Of a DNA stretch of 44,465 nucleotides, positions 1 through 7,423 are shown piece by piece. How positions within the stretch are numbered: position 1 is the stretch's first letter; every line of letters starts with the position of its first letter. Under the pieces are notes generated by a model that did no database searches, was not told the DNA's origin, and saw only the letters and a list, made by a program, of their open reading frames with translations. The position numbers and the translations under genes were made by a program. Source of the DNA: Candidatus Poribacteria bacterium (GTDB taxonomy: Bacteria; Poribacteria; WGA-4E; WGA-3G); NCBI GenBank assembly GCA_021295715.1, contig JAGWBV010000013.1:1-44465 (forward strand). Direction: 5' to 3'.

Positions 1-1
1 T

Positions 2-595
2 CAAGAATCGCTGTTCCCGGATATAGAGAATCTTCCTGCTGTTGCTGTGGAACTTGTGCAAGCGGAGATTGATCGGAAGGTGGCACTGCAGATCGCCGCT
101 GCGGAGTGGGATTTCGTGACTCCCGAAAAGTTGCCGGTGCCGGGGAGTTATGCCGATTTTCTGGGGTATGTCTGTGAGAAACTTGAAATGTCGGTGGATG
201 CGGCGAGTGTGAAGAATCGTGCGGGGTATATCGTTGAAGCGATCCGTGAGAACTATCAGGATCCGGAGCTCCAAAAGCAACGGCAGATACGCGCCGAAAG
301 AGCCACAGAAAAGGAGTTGGAGGATCTGACGACAGAATTCACCGCCAAGCGGAATACGCTTCTCCGACAAGCTGTCCATGCGGAGCCAAAACTTGTTGAA
401 CGCGCCGCGGTGCGTGTCCACTCTTATATTGTCCGTCAACGTCTTGAAGCACACGATACGGCTCTGGCGGCGTATCAGAAAGGTGGTATGGTGACGGCAG
501 AGATCAACGCTATTCTTGCTGCGGAGTTCTGTCAGGAGTTGCTTGCGCCGGTGGTTGCGGCGTATGAAGATGAGAGGGACAGGATATTGGGATAG
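2..595 (+). CDS. Rep_3-type replication initiator, C-terminal part (5' end outside window)
   Basis: The reading frame is open from the first bases of the window to a TAG at 593-595, so the gene starts upstream. The visible roughly 197 residues align end to end with the C-terminal third of the complete initiator at 2082-3389: both contain QESL(F/Y)PDI, VKNR(A/G)G(Y/F)IVEAIR, a charged coiled stretch, and LAPV..AYEDE..RILG. This tail follows the winged-helix DNA-binding part in the longer copy. A GTG at 47 could be read as a start but lies inside the conserved block, so it is not the real start. The gene points towards the complete copy, so the two rep genes are in inverted orientation around the toxin-antitoxin and recombinase genes. 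Whether this copy is complete upstream cannot be seen. Confidence 0.75.
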   Translation, partial: QESLFPDIENLPAVAVELVQAEIDRKVALQIAAAEWDFVTPEKLPVPGSYADFLGYVCEKLEMSVDAASVKNRAGYIVEAIRENYQDPELQKQRQIRAERATEKELEDLTTEFTAKRNTLLRQAVHAEPKLVERAAVRVHSYIVRQRLEAHDTALAAYQKGGMVTAEINAILAAEFCQELLAPVVAAYEDERDRILG

Positions 596-669
596 TTGTC
601 GGAAATCGTCGGTAGTCGGTTCTCCATCAGTTCTATTTTAGACCCCTGGCGTGTGGGTGTATAACCGCG

Positions 670-984
670 TTAGAGTTTCAGCCACTGACGCACCGCATCC
701 TCAACTGCGGATAACTGTTCAGGCTGAAGATTTCCCAATTTTCTCAAGAACTTCGCTTCCGAGACTGTGACCAGACTTTGTGCATCGAAAGCCCCGGTGT
801 CCAGAAATCTCGTTTTTATAGGGATTTCAAACCTTGAGCCGCGGGTACTCGTTGTATGCGTGACAACGGTGACAAGGGCGCGATCCTGGAGGCGAGCAGG
901 TGTGCTGATGACGAGGCACGGTCTGACTTTGGCTACCATCCCGAGATCAACGAGCCAGACTTCCCCTCGATTTTGTCTCGGCAT
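670..984 (-). CDS. MazF/PemK-family toxin
   Basis: A 104-residue protein beginning MPRQNRGEVWLVDLG and containing KVRPCLVIS and a SRFEIPI strand, the usual pattern of the MazF/PemK endoribonuclease fold: an N-terminal GEVWxVDLG, then RPxLVIS. Family members cleave mRNA, often at short specific sites, and are held inactive by a partner antitoxin. The frame extends upstream to 1047, but the ATG at 984 is preferred: it has GGAGG seven bases upstream and starts directly at the conserved block. It overlaps the antitoxin gene by 38 bases in another frame, which supports coupled expression. The length is normal for the family. Catalytic competence cannot be judged by eye. Confidence 0.85.
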   Translation of the reverse strand: MPRQNRGEVWLVDLGMVAKVRPCLVISTPARLQDRALVTVVTHTTSTRGSRFEIPIKTRFLDTGAFDAQSLVTVSEAKFLRKLGNLQPEQLSAVEDAVRQWLKL

Positions 985-1168
985 CCTCTGCCTCCGTTTT
1001 GTCGTGTTCACCGAAAAGTGCGTCCGCAATTTCGGTGAGTGCCTCATCTGTCAAGGGTGGAATATCCAGCAGAACGACTTGCTTTATGATTTCAGAGGCG
1101 AGGGCATGTTTTTCTATCTCAGGAAGTTGGTTGAATGCTTCCAATATGTTTTGTGGGGTTGCGTGCAT
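947..1168 (-). CDS. Antitoxin of the MazF-like toxin
   Basis: A 73-residue acidic protein immediately upstream of, and overlapping by 38 bases, the MazF-like toxin gene. It starts with ATG at 1168, with GGAGG six bases upstream. The N-terminal half is helical (ILEAFNQLPEIEKHALASEIIKQ); the middle has DIPPLTDEALTEIADALF; the C-terminal part is charged and probably disordered, as expected for the toxin-neutralising tail of an antitoxin. I do not recognise a MazE AbrB-type DNA-binding fold with certainty, so the role is inferred mainly from size, position and overlap. A strong promoter lies just upstream at 1207-1235. Confidence 0.7.
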   Translation of the reverse strand: MHATPQNILEAFNQLPEIEKHALASEIIKQVVLLDIPPLTDEALTEIADALFGEHDKTEAEDAETKSRGSLAR

Positions 1169-1206
1169 CCGGGACCTCCGTGTGGCAAGAAGATAAAGTT
1201 ATCCAA

Positions 1207-1235
1207 ATTATACGCCATGTTCTGACGAAATTCAA
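1207..1235 (-). promoter_or_regulatory. Sigma-70-type promoter of the toxin-antitoxin operon
   Basis: Read on the minus strand: -35 TTGAAT (1230-1235), 17-base spacer, perfect -10 TATAAT (1207-1212). Transcription would begin near 1200, about 30 bases before the antitoxin ATG at 1168. Confidence 0.65.
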
Positions 1236-1281
1236 GTTTTTCTTTAGCGGTGTTTAGGATCATCAGATTTTGCTCTTCCGT

Positions 1282-2031
1282 TTATCCGATTTTGATTATA
1301 TCCGGTTCGGCTTGAGTTTTGTTATCGCGTAGACTCGGGAGGTTGTACCCGCGGTGTGTGAGTTCGAAAAATAGGGTTTCGTCTGGCGTGTTTTTCAGCG
1401 AGTTATACGTTTTCTGACTTCTGTAAGACTCACCATCGAGCGTGATCGCTTCCACCGCAGCACGCGCATCGGCATAGTTGACACCCAAATAGGATTGCGT
1501 CGTCGCGACGTTGCGATGTCCGAGTAACTCCTTCACCAGATAGATGTCCCCGCTGTGTTCGTAAACCCGCTGTGCAAACGACTTCCGAAGGCTGTGCGTT
1601 GCGATCTTGCCGTTCAAGCCTGCCGCGATAAACGCCTTTTTCAACATCTGGTGAGCAGATTGCCGGTGTAAAGGCACACTCCCCGAATTGTGGCGAGACG
1701 GGAACAGCGGACGATCGGATTCAGTGTTTTTATACCGCTCACGATGCCAAGCGATAATCGCATCAATTGCGGCTCTGCCATCGGCGTTCACTGGAACGGC
1801 TCTCGATACCTCACCACCTTTGACGATGTTCTTCTCAAAAAGGAGGTCGCTGACCGCAGAGCCATTCTGCCATACATCTCCGATCCGAAGCGATAGCAAC
1901 TCACTGATACGCCCGCCAGTCGAAACGCCTAACAGGAAAAGCCCGCGGTTGCGGACTTCAAACGTGTTTCCGGTAAAGCAAGCAGAAACAAGTCGTATTT
2001 CGTCGTTATCAAGCGGTCTTGTGCCTTTCAT
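1282..2031 (-). CDS. Compact tyrosine recombinase (Xer/phage-integrase type)
   Basis: A 249-residue site-specific recombinase of the tyrosine family, which cuts and rejoins DNA through a covalent 3'-phosphotyrosine. The catalytic set is visible: Arg41 in TGGRISELL, Lys71 in the beta-hairpin (IVKGGE), His146-x-x-Arg149 in HSLRKSFAQ, His172 in LLGHRNVATTQSYL, and Tyr181. The catalytic domain fills residues 1 to about 195. The usual N-terminal SAM-like core-binding domain is absent, so this is a catalytic-domain-only form, shorter than XerC/XerD (about 300). About 50 residues without recognised features follow the catalytic domain. It sits between the toxin-antitoxin pair and the rep gene, where it could resolve multimers or integrate the element. 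Its start codon is the end of a leader repeated at 11850. Confidence 0.9.
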   Translation of the reverse strand: MKGTRPLDNDEIRLVSACFTGNTFEVRNRGLFLLGVSTGGRISELLSLRIGDVWQNGSAVSDLLFEKNIVKGGEVSRAVPVNADGRAAIDAIIAWHRERYKNTESDRPLFPSRHNSGSVPLHRQSAHQMLKKAFIAAGLNGKIATHSLRKSFAQRVYEHSGDIYLVKELLGHRNVATTQSYLGVNYADARAAVEAITLDGESYRSQKTYNSLKNTPDETLFFELTHRGYNLPSLRDNKTQAEPDIIKIG

Positions 2032-2077
2032 TTTTTAATTGTTCCTTGCGGGTCAGTAAAGCCAGTTTGAACTTTGG
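2029..2077 (-). repeat. Leader repeat ending at the recombinase start codon (copy 1)
   Basis: This roughly 49-base segment matches 11850-11898 with about six mismatches. In both places, read on the minus strand, it carries the Shine-Dalgarno-like AAGGAA and ends exactly at the start codon of a gene (the recombinase here, the flavoprotein there). The two proteins are unrelated, so the similarity is in the leader only. Confidence 0.7.
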
Positions 2078-2081
2078 TATC

Positions 2082-3389
2082 CTATTCACCTAAAATTCGT
2101 GCCTTTTCGTCTTCATAGGCTTCGTAGACGGGGGCGAGCACCTCGGCACAGAAGTCTTCAGCAAGAATGCCTTTCAGGATACCGGCAATCATGCCTCCGG
2201 CTTGATACGCGGCTTGGACAGACGCATAGTCGTCAAGCCGTCGGCGTGCGAAGGCTGGCAGGTGGGGTGCGGCTTTTTCGAGAAGTTCTGGGGTCTGACG
2301 GACGGCTTGCTGGATCAACACCGCCACTTTCTCATCGCGTTCGGACTTGAGCGTGTTGAGAAGTGCTTGTTGTTCGCGGGCTTTCTCTGCTTGGCGGCGT
2401 GCCTCGGCTTCGGGGTCGATATAGTGTGCGCGGATGGCTTCGACGATAAACCCGCCTCGGTTTTTAACATCTCTGGCATGGTGTGAGAGCTGAATTTTTT
2501 CAACAACGTAGGTATCAAAGTCGGGGTATGTGCCGGGGGGTGGCACCTTTTCGGGCACAACGAACCCCCAGTCCCGTTCGGCGATGTGGACTGCCATGTT
2601 CCGATCAACGCCAGCTTGGACGAGTTCCAAGGCAACCCGTGGTAAATCTTGTATGTCGGGGTAGAGGGACTCTTGGATCGGTTCGGCCCCTGTTATTCGT
2701 TTGGGTTTAGAGATTCTGAACTTCAGTTCGCCGACCTTGCGTCCAATGCGTTTGAGTTCAACCTCAACGTGATAGTCTGTGAGTTTATTGATTTCCTGGA
2801 TGGCGGGTTTGATGACCCATTGGTTCAGAGATTTGAAGGCGGGATATTCATCAGGTGCCATCCCTATGAGGTCCCTGAACTTATCGAGCAGGATGAAGGG
2901 GGTTTCACCTCGATTTCGGCTCATATCAAAGTAATCAAAACAGACTTCCCACAAAATCAAGGCGTATTGGCTCCTAAACTTATTTTGGAGACGGAGGTTC
3001 AACTTGGCGTAGATGCGGGGGTTGTAGAGTTTATAGCGAAGTTCGGGGGCAAAACTATAGGTACAGATACCGTCCCGTATCTTTGCGTTCGCCAAGAGGC
3101 TAGCAACGCCCCATTCCACTTCCTTGTCTTTCTCCAAAATGTTCCATTTCACTGTGCAATCGACGAGTGCTTCTAATACCTCTTTGAGGTACGCAAGGTT
3201 TCCGCTATTAAAATCAAGTTTTGCGGCGAGTTCAACCATACTCACACTATGGATGTCCGTGTGTGGAAGTTCATCGTAAGCATTTGCGAGCAGCACATTC
3301 CATGTCCGGTGCTGCAAAAGCATCATCTTGCTCTGGATTTGGATGGCCGGACTTGCCTTGATAAATTCTTTGCGTTCCATCAAGTCCAC
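2082..3389 (-). CDS. Rep_3-type plasmid replication initiator
   Basis: A 435-residue initiator of the RepB/Rep_3 type, which binds iterons and opens the origin. Residues 1 to about 230 carry two winged-helix-like modules, with features such as KMMLLQHRTWNVLLANAYDEL near the start, SVSMVELAAKLDF, and RSQYALILWEVCFDYF with a following ..DLIGMAPDEYPAFKSLNQWVIKPAIQEIN block that is very typical of the family. The C-terminal 200 residues are a helical tail shared with the partial copy at 2-595. The frame is open to 3560, but GTG at 3389 is chosen because AAAGGAG lies seven bases upstream; an ATG nine bases further in is badly spaced. The 170 bases upstream hold an inverted half-iteron, and full iterons lie at 3605-3647. 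It is either on a plasmid or a chromosomally integrated replicon. Confidence 0.88.
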   Translation of the reverse strand: MDLMERKEFIKASPAIQIQSKMMLLQHRTWNVLLANAYDELPHTDIHSVSMVELAAKLDFNSGNLAYLKEVLEALVDCTVKWNILEKDKEVEWGVASLLANAKIRDGICTYSFAPELRYKLYNPRIYAKLNLRLQNKFRSQYALILWEVCFDYFDMSRNRGETPFILLDKFRDLIGMAPDEYPAFKSLNQWVIKPAIQEINKLTDYHVEVELKRIGRKVGELKFRISKPKRITGAEPIQESLYPDIQDLPRVALELVQAGVDRNMAVHIAERDWGFVVPEKVPPPGTYPDFDTYVVEKIQLSHHARDVKNRGGFIVEAIRAHYIDPEAEARRQAEKAREQQALLNTLKSERDEKVAVLIQQAVRQTPELLEKAAPHLPAFARRRLDDYASVQAAYQAGGMIAGILKGILAEDFCAEVLAPVYEAYEDEKARILGE

Positions 3390-3422
3390 TCGTGTTCTCC
3401 TTTCTGGGTCGTTGTCTAAAGG

Positions 3423-3435
3423 TGTAGGTTTATGG
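3423..3435. promoter_or_regulatory. Inverted half-iteron in the rep leader (possible operator)
   Basis: TGTAGGTTTATGG matches the reverse complement of the last 13 bases of the iterons (TATAGGTTTATGG) at 12 of 13 positions. It lies 34-46 bases upstream of the rep start codon. In iteron plasmids inverted iteron halves at the rep promoter are commonly used for autorepression by Rep dimers; the role here is inferred. Confidence 0.5.
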
Positions 3436-3604
3436 GAAAAAAGGCGCGCGTTTTTGGGAATACCAATCAATATTCGGCTGTCCGAGAAACAAAAGCACAG
3501 AAAAATCAGGAATTCTGTCGCGGTTTTTGAGTTTTTTGCACTATTTTTCCATAAAATCAAATTTTATTATAATAAAATTTTCTTTTAATAACAAAAACCG
3601 ATAC

Positions 3605-3647
3605 CTTTCATACCATAAACCTATAACTTTCATACCATAAACCTATA
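3605..3647 (+). repeat. Iterons of the Rep_3 origin
   Basis: Two identical 21-base copies, at 3605-3625 and 3627-3647 (core TACCATAAACCTATA), lie with a 22-base period, and CCTTT at 3648-3652 begins a third, incomplete copy. A 22-base period equals two helical turns, the usual spacing for iterons bound by RepB/Rep_3 initiators. Immediately next to them (about 3535-3597) is a very A+T-rich tract suitable as an unwinding element. No clear DnaA box was found. Confidence 0.7.
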
Positions 3648-4003
3648 CCTTTAAATCCGAAAACGTAGGTGTGGCGTGGGTTTATAGCCCCCTTAAAACA
3701 TTTAAAACTCTTAAAAATATTAAAATAGGTAAACAACATAGGCTCAAAGGGCATATTTGGAGAGAGGGCCCCGCTATTTTTGTAGCATAGACTGTTAGTC
3801 TGTGCATAAGGAGGGGCAACCATAGGTGTCAATTTATGGTGCATAAGGGTGCGCAACCTAACAAGATACGCTACAAAACCCGCGGATCCTCAACGACTTT
3901 CAATGAAAACGGTCTCTACATACCTAAAATCTTATACGCATCAACTCGGGTTATTGATAATTGTTTTGGAAAAAAACGATTTCCGAAATGAGAAACTTAC
4001 ACT
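3648..4003. other. Non-coding stretch between the iterons and the first glycosidase-like gene
   Basis: About 350 bases without a convincing gene. It holds a hairpin at 3785-3805 (nine-base stem GCATAGACT paired with AGTCTGTGC, three-base loop, one G-U pair). It also has two 20-base direct repeats at 3802-3821 and 3839-3858 (GTGCATAAGG core, three mismatches, 37-base period). The minus-strand frame across 3608-3856 is repetitive and not a credible protein. The repeats may be further replicon control sites or dispersed genomic repeats. Confidence 0.5.
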
Positions 4004-5464
4004 ATGAAAAGAATTTTATCTCTCACCACTACCTTTCTCCTCCTAATTTCAATAGCGCAAGCTGAACTTTCGATTAGGGAAAAGATCGAAACCAAAAGTA
4101 TGCCCTCTATTTTTGCTGCATGGGCTAACTGGTTCGTCAACAAACCTAATATGGCATACGCAGAAATGACAGCTGCTCACGATCTTTTTTGGTCACCTTC
4201 ATTTGGACTCCGTTTCGAGATAATAGATGGGAAGGTTGAACTTCTTGGAGATTTTCAAGAAGCAAAAAGACAACGAGATGAACTCCTTGAACTCAACCCG
4301 AATATGATCTTTTTGCTTCAAATAAATATGAGAGGGGCATCTCCAAAATCTTGGCATCTAAAGGGGCTTTATAAAGATGATTTCCCTTGGCTCAGGTCGA
4401 GTGATGGAAGTCAGGTGTTGGGCTCGCCTCCAGAGCAGTACGTCGACCTTCTCATAGATTTCACACACCCGAAAGCACAAGATGTCATTGTCGGACAGGT
4501 GGTTGCTGTTTATGAACGTGGGTTGTGGGATGGTATCTTCTTCGATTTCTGGACTGAGAAAGGCATCGTTCTTGGAGGGTATCGTACTCACGAAGAAGAA
4601 CGACAAGCACGTATAGAAATACTCAAACGTATACGTGCTGCTGTCAGTGATGATTTTCTGATACTCGTGAATGGGTCGCCTACCGAAAATACTTTTAGGG
4701 CAAATCGTAACATTAAAAATTACAATTATGAAGGTCTCGAGGAACTGGGAAATAAGTTATTATGGGCAGAAGAAAGTCTACGTAAACCTCGAATCAATTG
4801 TTTGGAGGCGGAAGGGATAGGTAGCGAACTTCCTACAAGCCCAAATAACTTACGCGACATGAGACTCCTAACAACGCTCAGCCTTACACATTCTGATGGG
4901 TTTGTCCTCTACACAATGGGTGTTGGGTGGGATGAATCACATCCACATGATAGCACTTATTTGGATTATCAAGGAGCAGCTTTCCATAGGAATCCTCAGT
5001 ATTGGATAAGACACAGAGAGCAGCATGATACATTATATCATATTCATCACCATGAGCATTACTGGAATGATTTTTGGGATGCCGAGCTGGGTCGTCCTAT
5101 TGGTGAAAAAGCACAACTGTATGAGGAGCGAGAAGGTCTGTTTATCCGGGAATTCACCAATGGCTGGGTGGTCTATAACCGAAGGGGTACGGAACAGACA
5201 ATCGAGTTCCCAGAAGAAATGTCAGGGGTTGCCAATGGTATCACCGCCAGACGACACATCCTCCCAGATTTAGATGGCGAGATCTATTTGAAAGTCCCTG
5301 TTGTGGTGGCGGATCTCAATGGTGATGGGGTGGTGAATATCCTTGACTTGATTATCATTGCTGGGGCGTTCGGGGTGGAAAAACACTCCAACGCAGATGT
5401 CAATGGCGATGGGGTGGTGAATGTATTAGACTTAATTTTTGTGGCACAGAAAATAGGTGAATAA
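4004..5464 (+). CDS. Secreted glycosidase-like TIM-barrel protein with dockerin tail
   Basis: A 486-residue secreted protein. Residues 1-20 form a signal peptide ending in AQA. The body resembles putative glycoside hydrolases of the GHL15-like type: GLWDGIFFDFW supplies a buried Asp at the end of a beta strand, and FLILVNGSP and DGFVLYTMG look like later barrel strands; no substrate can be named. The last 60 residues are a type-I-dockerin-like pair, DLNGDGVVNILDL and DVNGDGVVNVLDL, each with the D-x-N-x-D-G calcium loop. In cellulosome bacteria such tails dock onto cohesins, but no cohesin is visible here. The start ATG at 4004 has only a weak ribosome-binding site. The two following genes carry the same tail, so the three look like one secreted set. 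Confidence 0.75.
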   Translation: MKRILSLTTTFLLLISIAQAELSIREKIETKSMPSIFAAWANWFVNKPNMAYAEMTAAHDLFWSPSFGLRFEIIDGKVELLGDFQEAKRQRDELLELNPNMIFLLQINMRGASPKSWHLKGLYKDDFPWLRSSDGSQVLGSPPEQYVDLLIDFTHPKAQDVIVGQVVAVYERGLWDGIFFDFWTEKGIVLGGYRTHEEERQARIEILKRIRAAVSDDFLILVNGSPTENTFRANRNIKNYNYEGLEELGNKLLWAEESLRKPRINCLEAEGIGSELPTSPNNLRDMRLLTTLSLTHSDGFVLYTMGVGWDESHPHDSTYLDYQGAAFHRNPQYWIRHREQHDTLYHIHHHEHYWNDFWDAELGRPIGEKAQLYEEREGLFIREFTNGWVVYNRRGTEQTIEFPEEMSGVANGITARRHILPDLDGEIYLKVPVVVADLNGDGVVNILDLIIIAGAFGVEKHSNADVNGDGVVNVLDLIFVAQKIGE

Positions 5465-5501
5465 CGATACACAGTGAACAGAGTCGTAAGGAGATAAAGT
5501 T

Positions 5502-7381
5502 ATGAGAAAGTTCTGTGCGAAATGTGTTTATATTTTGATATTAGAGTTCGTTTTAGTCGCCGTTGGGCTGGCAAACACTTTAACGCTGGGGGAACACGGC
5601 GAAGTTTTCGCGGAGACGGATCGGTATAGTGTCCGCTTTAGAGATGGCGTGCTGATACACTTCCATAATAAACTCACGCAGGAGACGTATACACTCCCAC
5701 CGCAAGACGATCCAAGATTCCAACTCGAATCAAATGAGCGAAGTGGTATCTCAATACAATATAACGAAGGAGAATATGGAAAGGATATCCTTATAGATGA
5801 ACATTGGGAAGTAGTAGAATCGAAAAGGTTGACACCTCTGAGTGTAGAAGTTGCGTATTATTCTGATTATAGAGTAGATAAAACGGTTCGGATCCGCATC
5901 AGTATAGATGCCGACGGCATTTCAGAGCGTGTTGTAAGCATTATGTGGGGGTGTGGACATTTGGATAGCCGTCAAATTGATGTCATTGTACCGGGCAATT
6001 GTGGTGAAATCGTTGATGCCGCCATTGATACCTATAAGAGGGGTTACGAGTATCCAGAGAGATGGGAGGCACAACTCGCCATCCTGCAGGGTGGAGACGG
6101 GGGCTTTTTTGTGCGCAGCACCGATACAACTTTTCGGTTCAAAAAACTCAGGTATGTACCGAGTGGCGAACATTTCGGCATCAGTTTTCAGACAGACAAT
6201 CCCGCCCCCTTCGGCGAGAAAAAAGAGATTACATCTGTTGCTTGGCGGTTGAACGCATACCGAGGCGACTGGCAGGTTCCGGCACACATTTACCGAGACT
6301 GGATGGAAAACACTTTCCAACCCAAGCAACCGCCAACATGGGTCAAAGAACTTGAAGTAGTCATTTACCTTAATTTAGACTTAGAGGTTCTAATCCGTCA
6401 ACGACCTTGATATATCTACTGGGTTGGCGAAATCCAAGTTCTGACGGAAGTGAGACGCTCCCGGATCACACACCCGGACCTGAATTCGGTACTTTTCTCG
6501 AAGTCGCGCACAGTTATGGATTTCGAGTCATGCCCTATGCCAATTTTGTAAGCTGTGAACCGAACCATCCACTGTATCCAGAAGTTGAGAAATTTAACCT
6601 TCGACATCCAATCAGAGGACACAAACTCGGCTATAGATGGGATGATCCCTCATACCCACATTCAACGGCTTATATTAATCCAGCATCAAGCACTTGGAGA
6701 AAATATGTCGTTGGGCAACTAAAAGAGGTGTATGAAACCTATCCGATAGATGGATTCCACTTGGATATCAATACACTTTTTAGAAATGATCCAAATGGGC
6801 TTGTAGAAGGATTAACCTTTCCAGAGGGAAACATCCTGATGCATCAGGAATTAAGGGAGGCGATGCCGGGGATTGTGCTCGGTGGTGAAAATGTTCATGA
6901 AGGCACATTCTTCAATACGAACTTAGCGCAACGGTGGAGTCATGGTAATAAACAGCCACATCCCATCAGTTCTTTTCTATTTTCACCTTGGATAACCCCC
7001 TACGGTTTTCATGTCCCAAACCCAGACGGAGAGCCTGAACTCTATCAAAAATTTCAGGAGGCTTACGTAGTATGGAATGTTTTACCAACCATTCGGATCC
7101 GCGCACCTTGGATGCTGAGGGATCCACTCTTGGTTAAAACACACGGTTTCTTAAAAAGCGTCCGAAAGGGACAGAGTTGGGAACAGACGTGGAACATAGA
7201 TATAGTAGGTATAGAGGTCCTAGCCGATATCAATGTCGATGGCGTTGTGAATGTGCTGGATATGGTGATGGTGGCACAACATATTGGCAGAGAGAAACCC
7301 GGCAATCCGAGGGTCGATGTCAATGGCGATGGTGTCATCAACATTTTGGATCTGGTAATCGTCGCACAACATATCCAGTAA
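5502..7381 (+). pseudogene. Broken first copy of a dockerin-tailed glycosidase-like gene
   Basis: This is a tandem duplicate of 7424-9340, with the same leader (AAGGAGATAAAGTT then ATG). The frame is open from 5502 to TGA at 6408-6410, then the homologous sequence continues in another frame to 7381. Comparison with the intact copy shows why: around 6393 (after GTTCTA) 22 bases are missing that are present at about 8319-8340 in the intact copy, which shifts the frame. The first half keeps the signal peptide and the beta-sandwich-like N-terminal region. The second half keeps the PIDGFHLDIN and GGENVHE barrel motifs and two dockerin repeats (DINVDGVVNVLDM, DVNGDGVINILDL). The second frame has no proper start of its own, only a TTG overlapping the stop. 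Most likely inactive, though two polypeptides are not excluded. Confidence 0.8.
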
Positions 7382-7423
7382 ACAATGAGAACACTTCTGA
7401 CACAACACAAAGGAGATAAAGTT

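Noticed and set aside
767-1225. 152-residue plus-strand frame across the toxin-antitoxin genes
   Set aside because: It lies opposite well-supported toxin and antitoxin genes, and its sequence has no recognisable pattern.
2202-3176. Several plus-strand frames opposite the rep gene
   Set aside because: They are antisense shadows of a clear Rep_3 gene, without ribosome-binding sites or motifs.
3605-3647. CRISPR array
   Set aside because: Only two repeats with one base between them; this is an iteron spacing, not repeat-spacer organisation.
3608-3856. 82-residue minus-strand frame over the iterons
   Set aside because: It consists largely of translated repeats and lies in a region better explained as a replication origin.
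6407-7381. Second half of the broken glycosidase-like gene as an independent gene
   Set aside because: Its only start is a TTG overlapping the previous stop, and alignment with the intact copy shows a 22-base deletion, so it is one broken gene.
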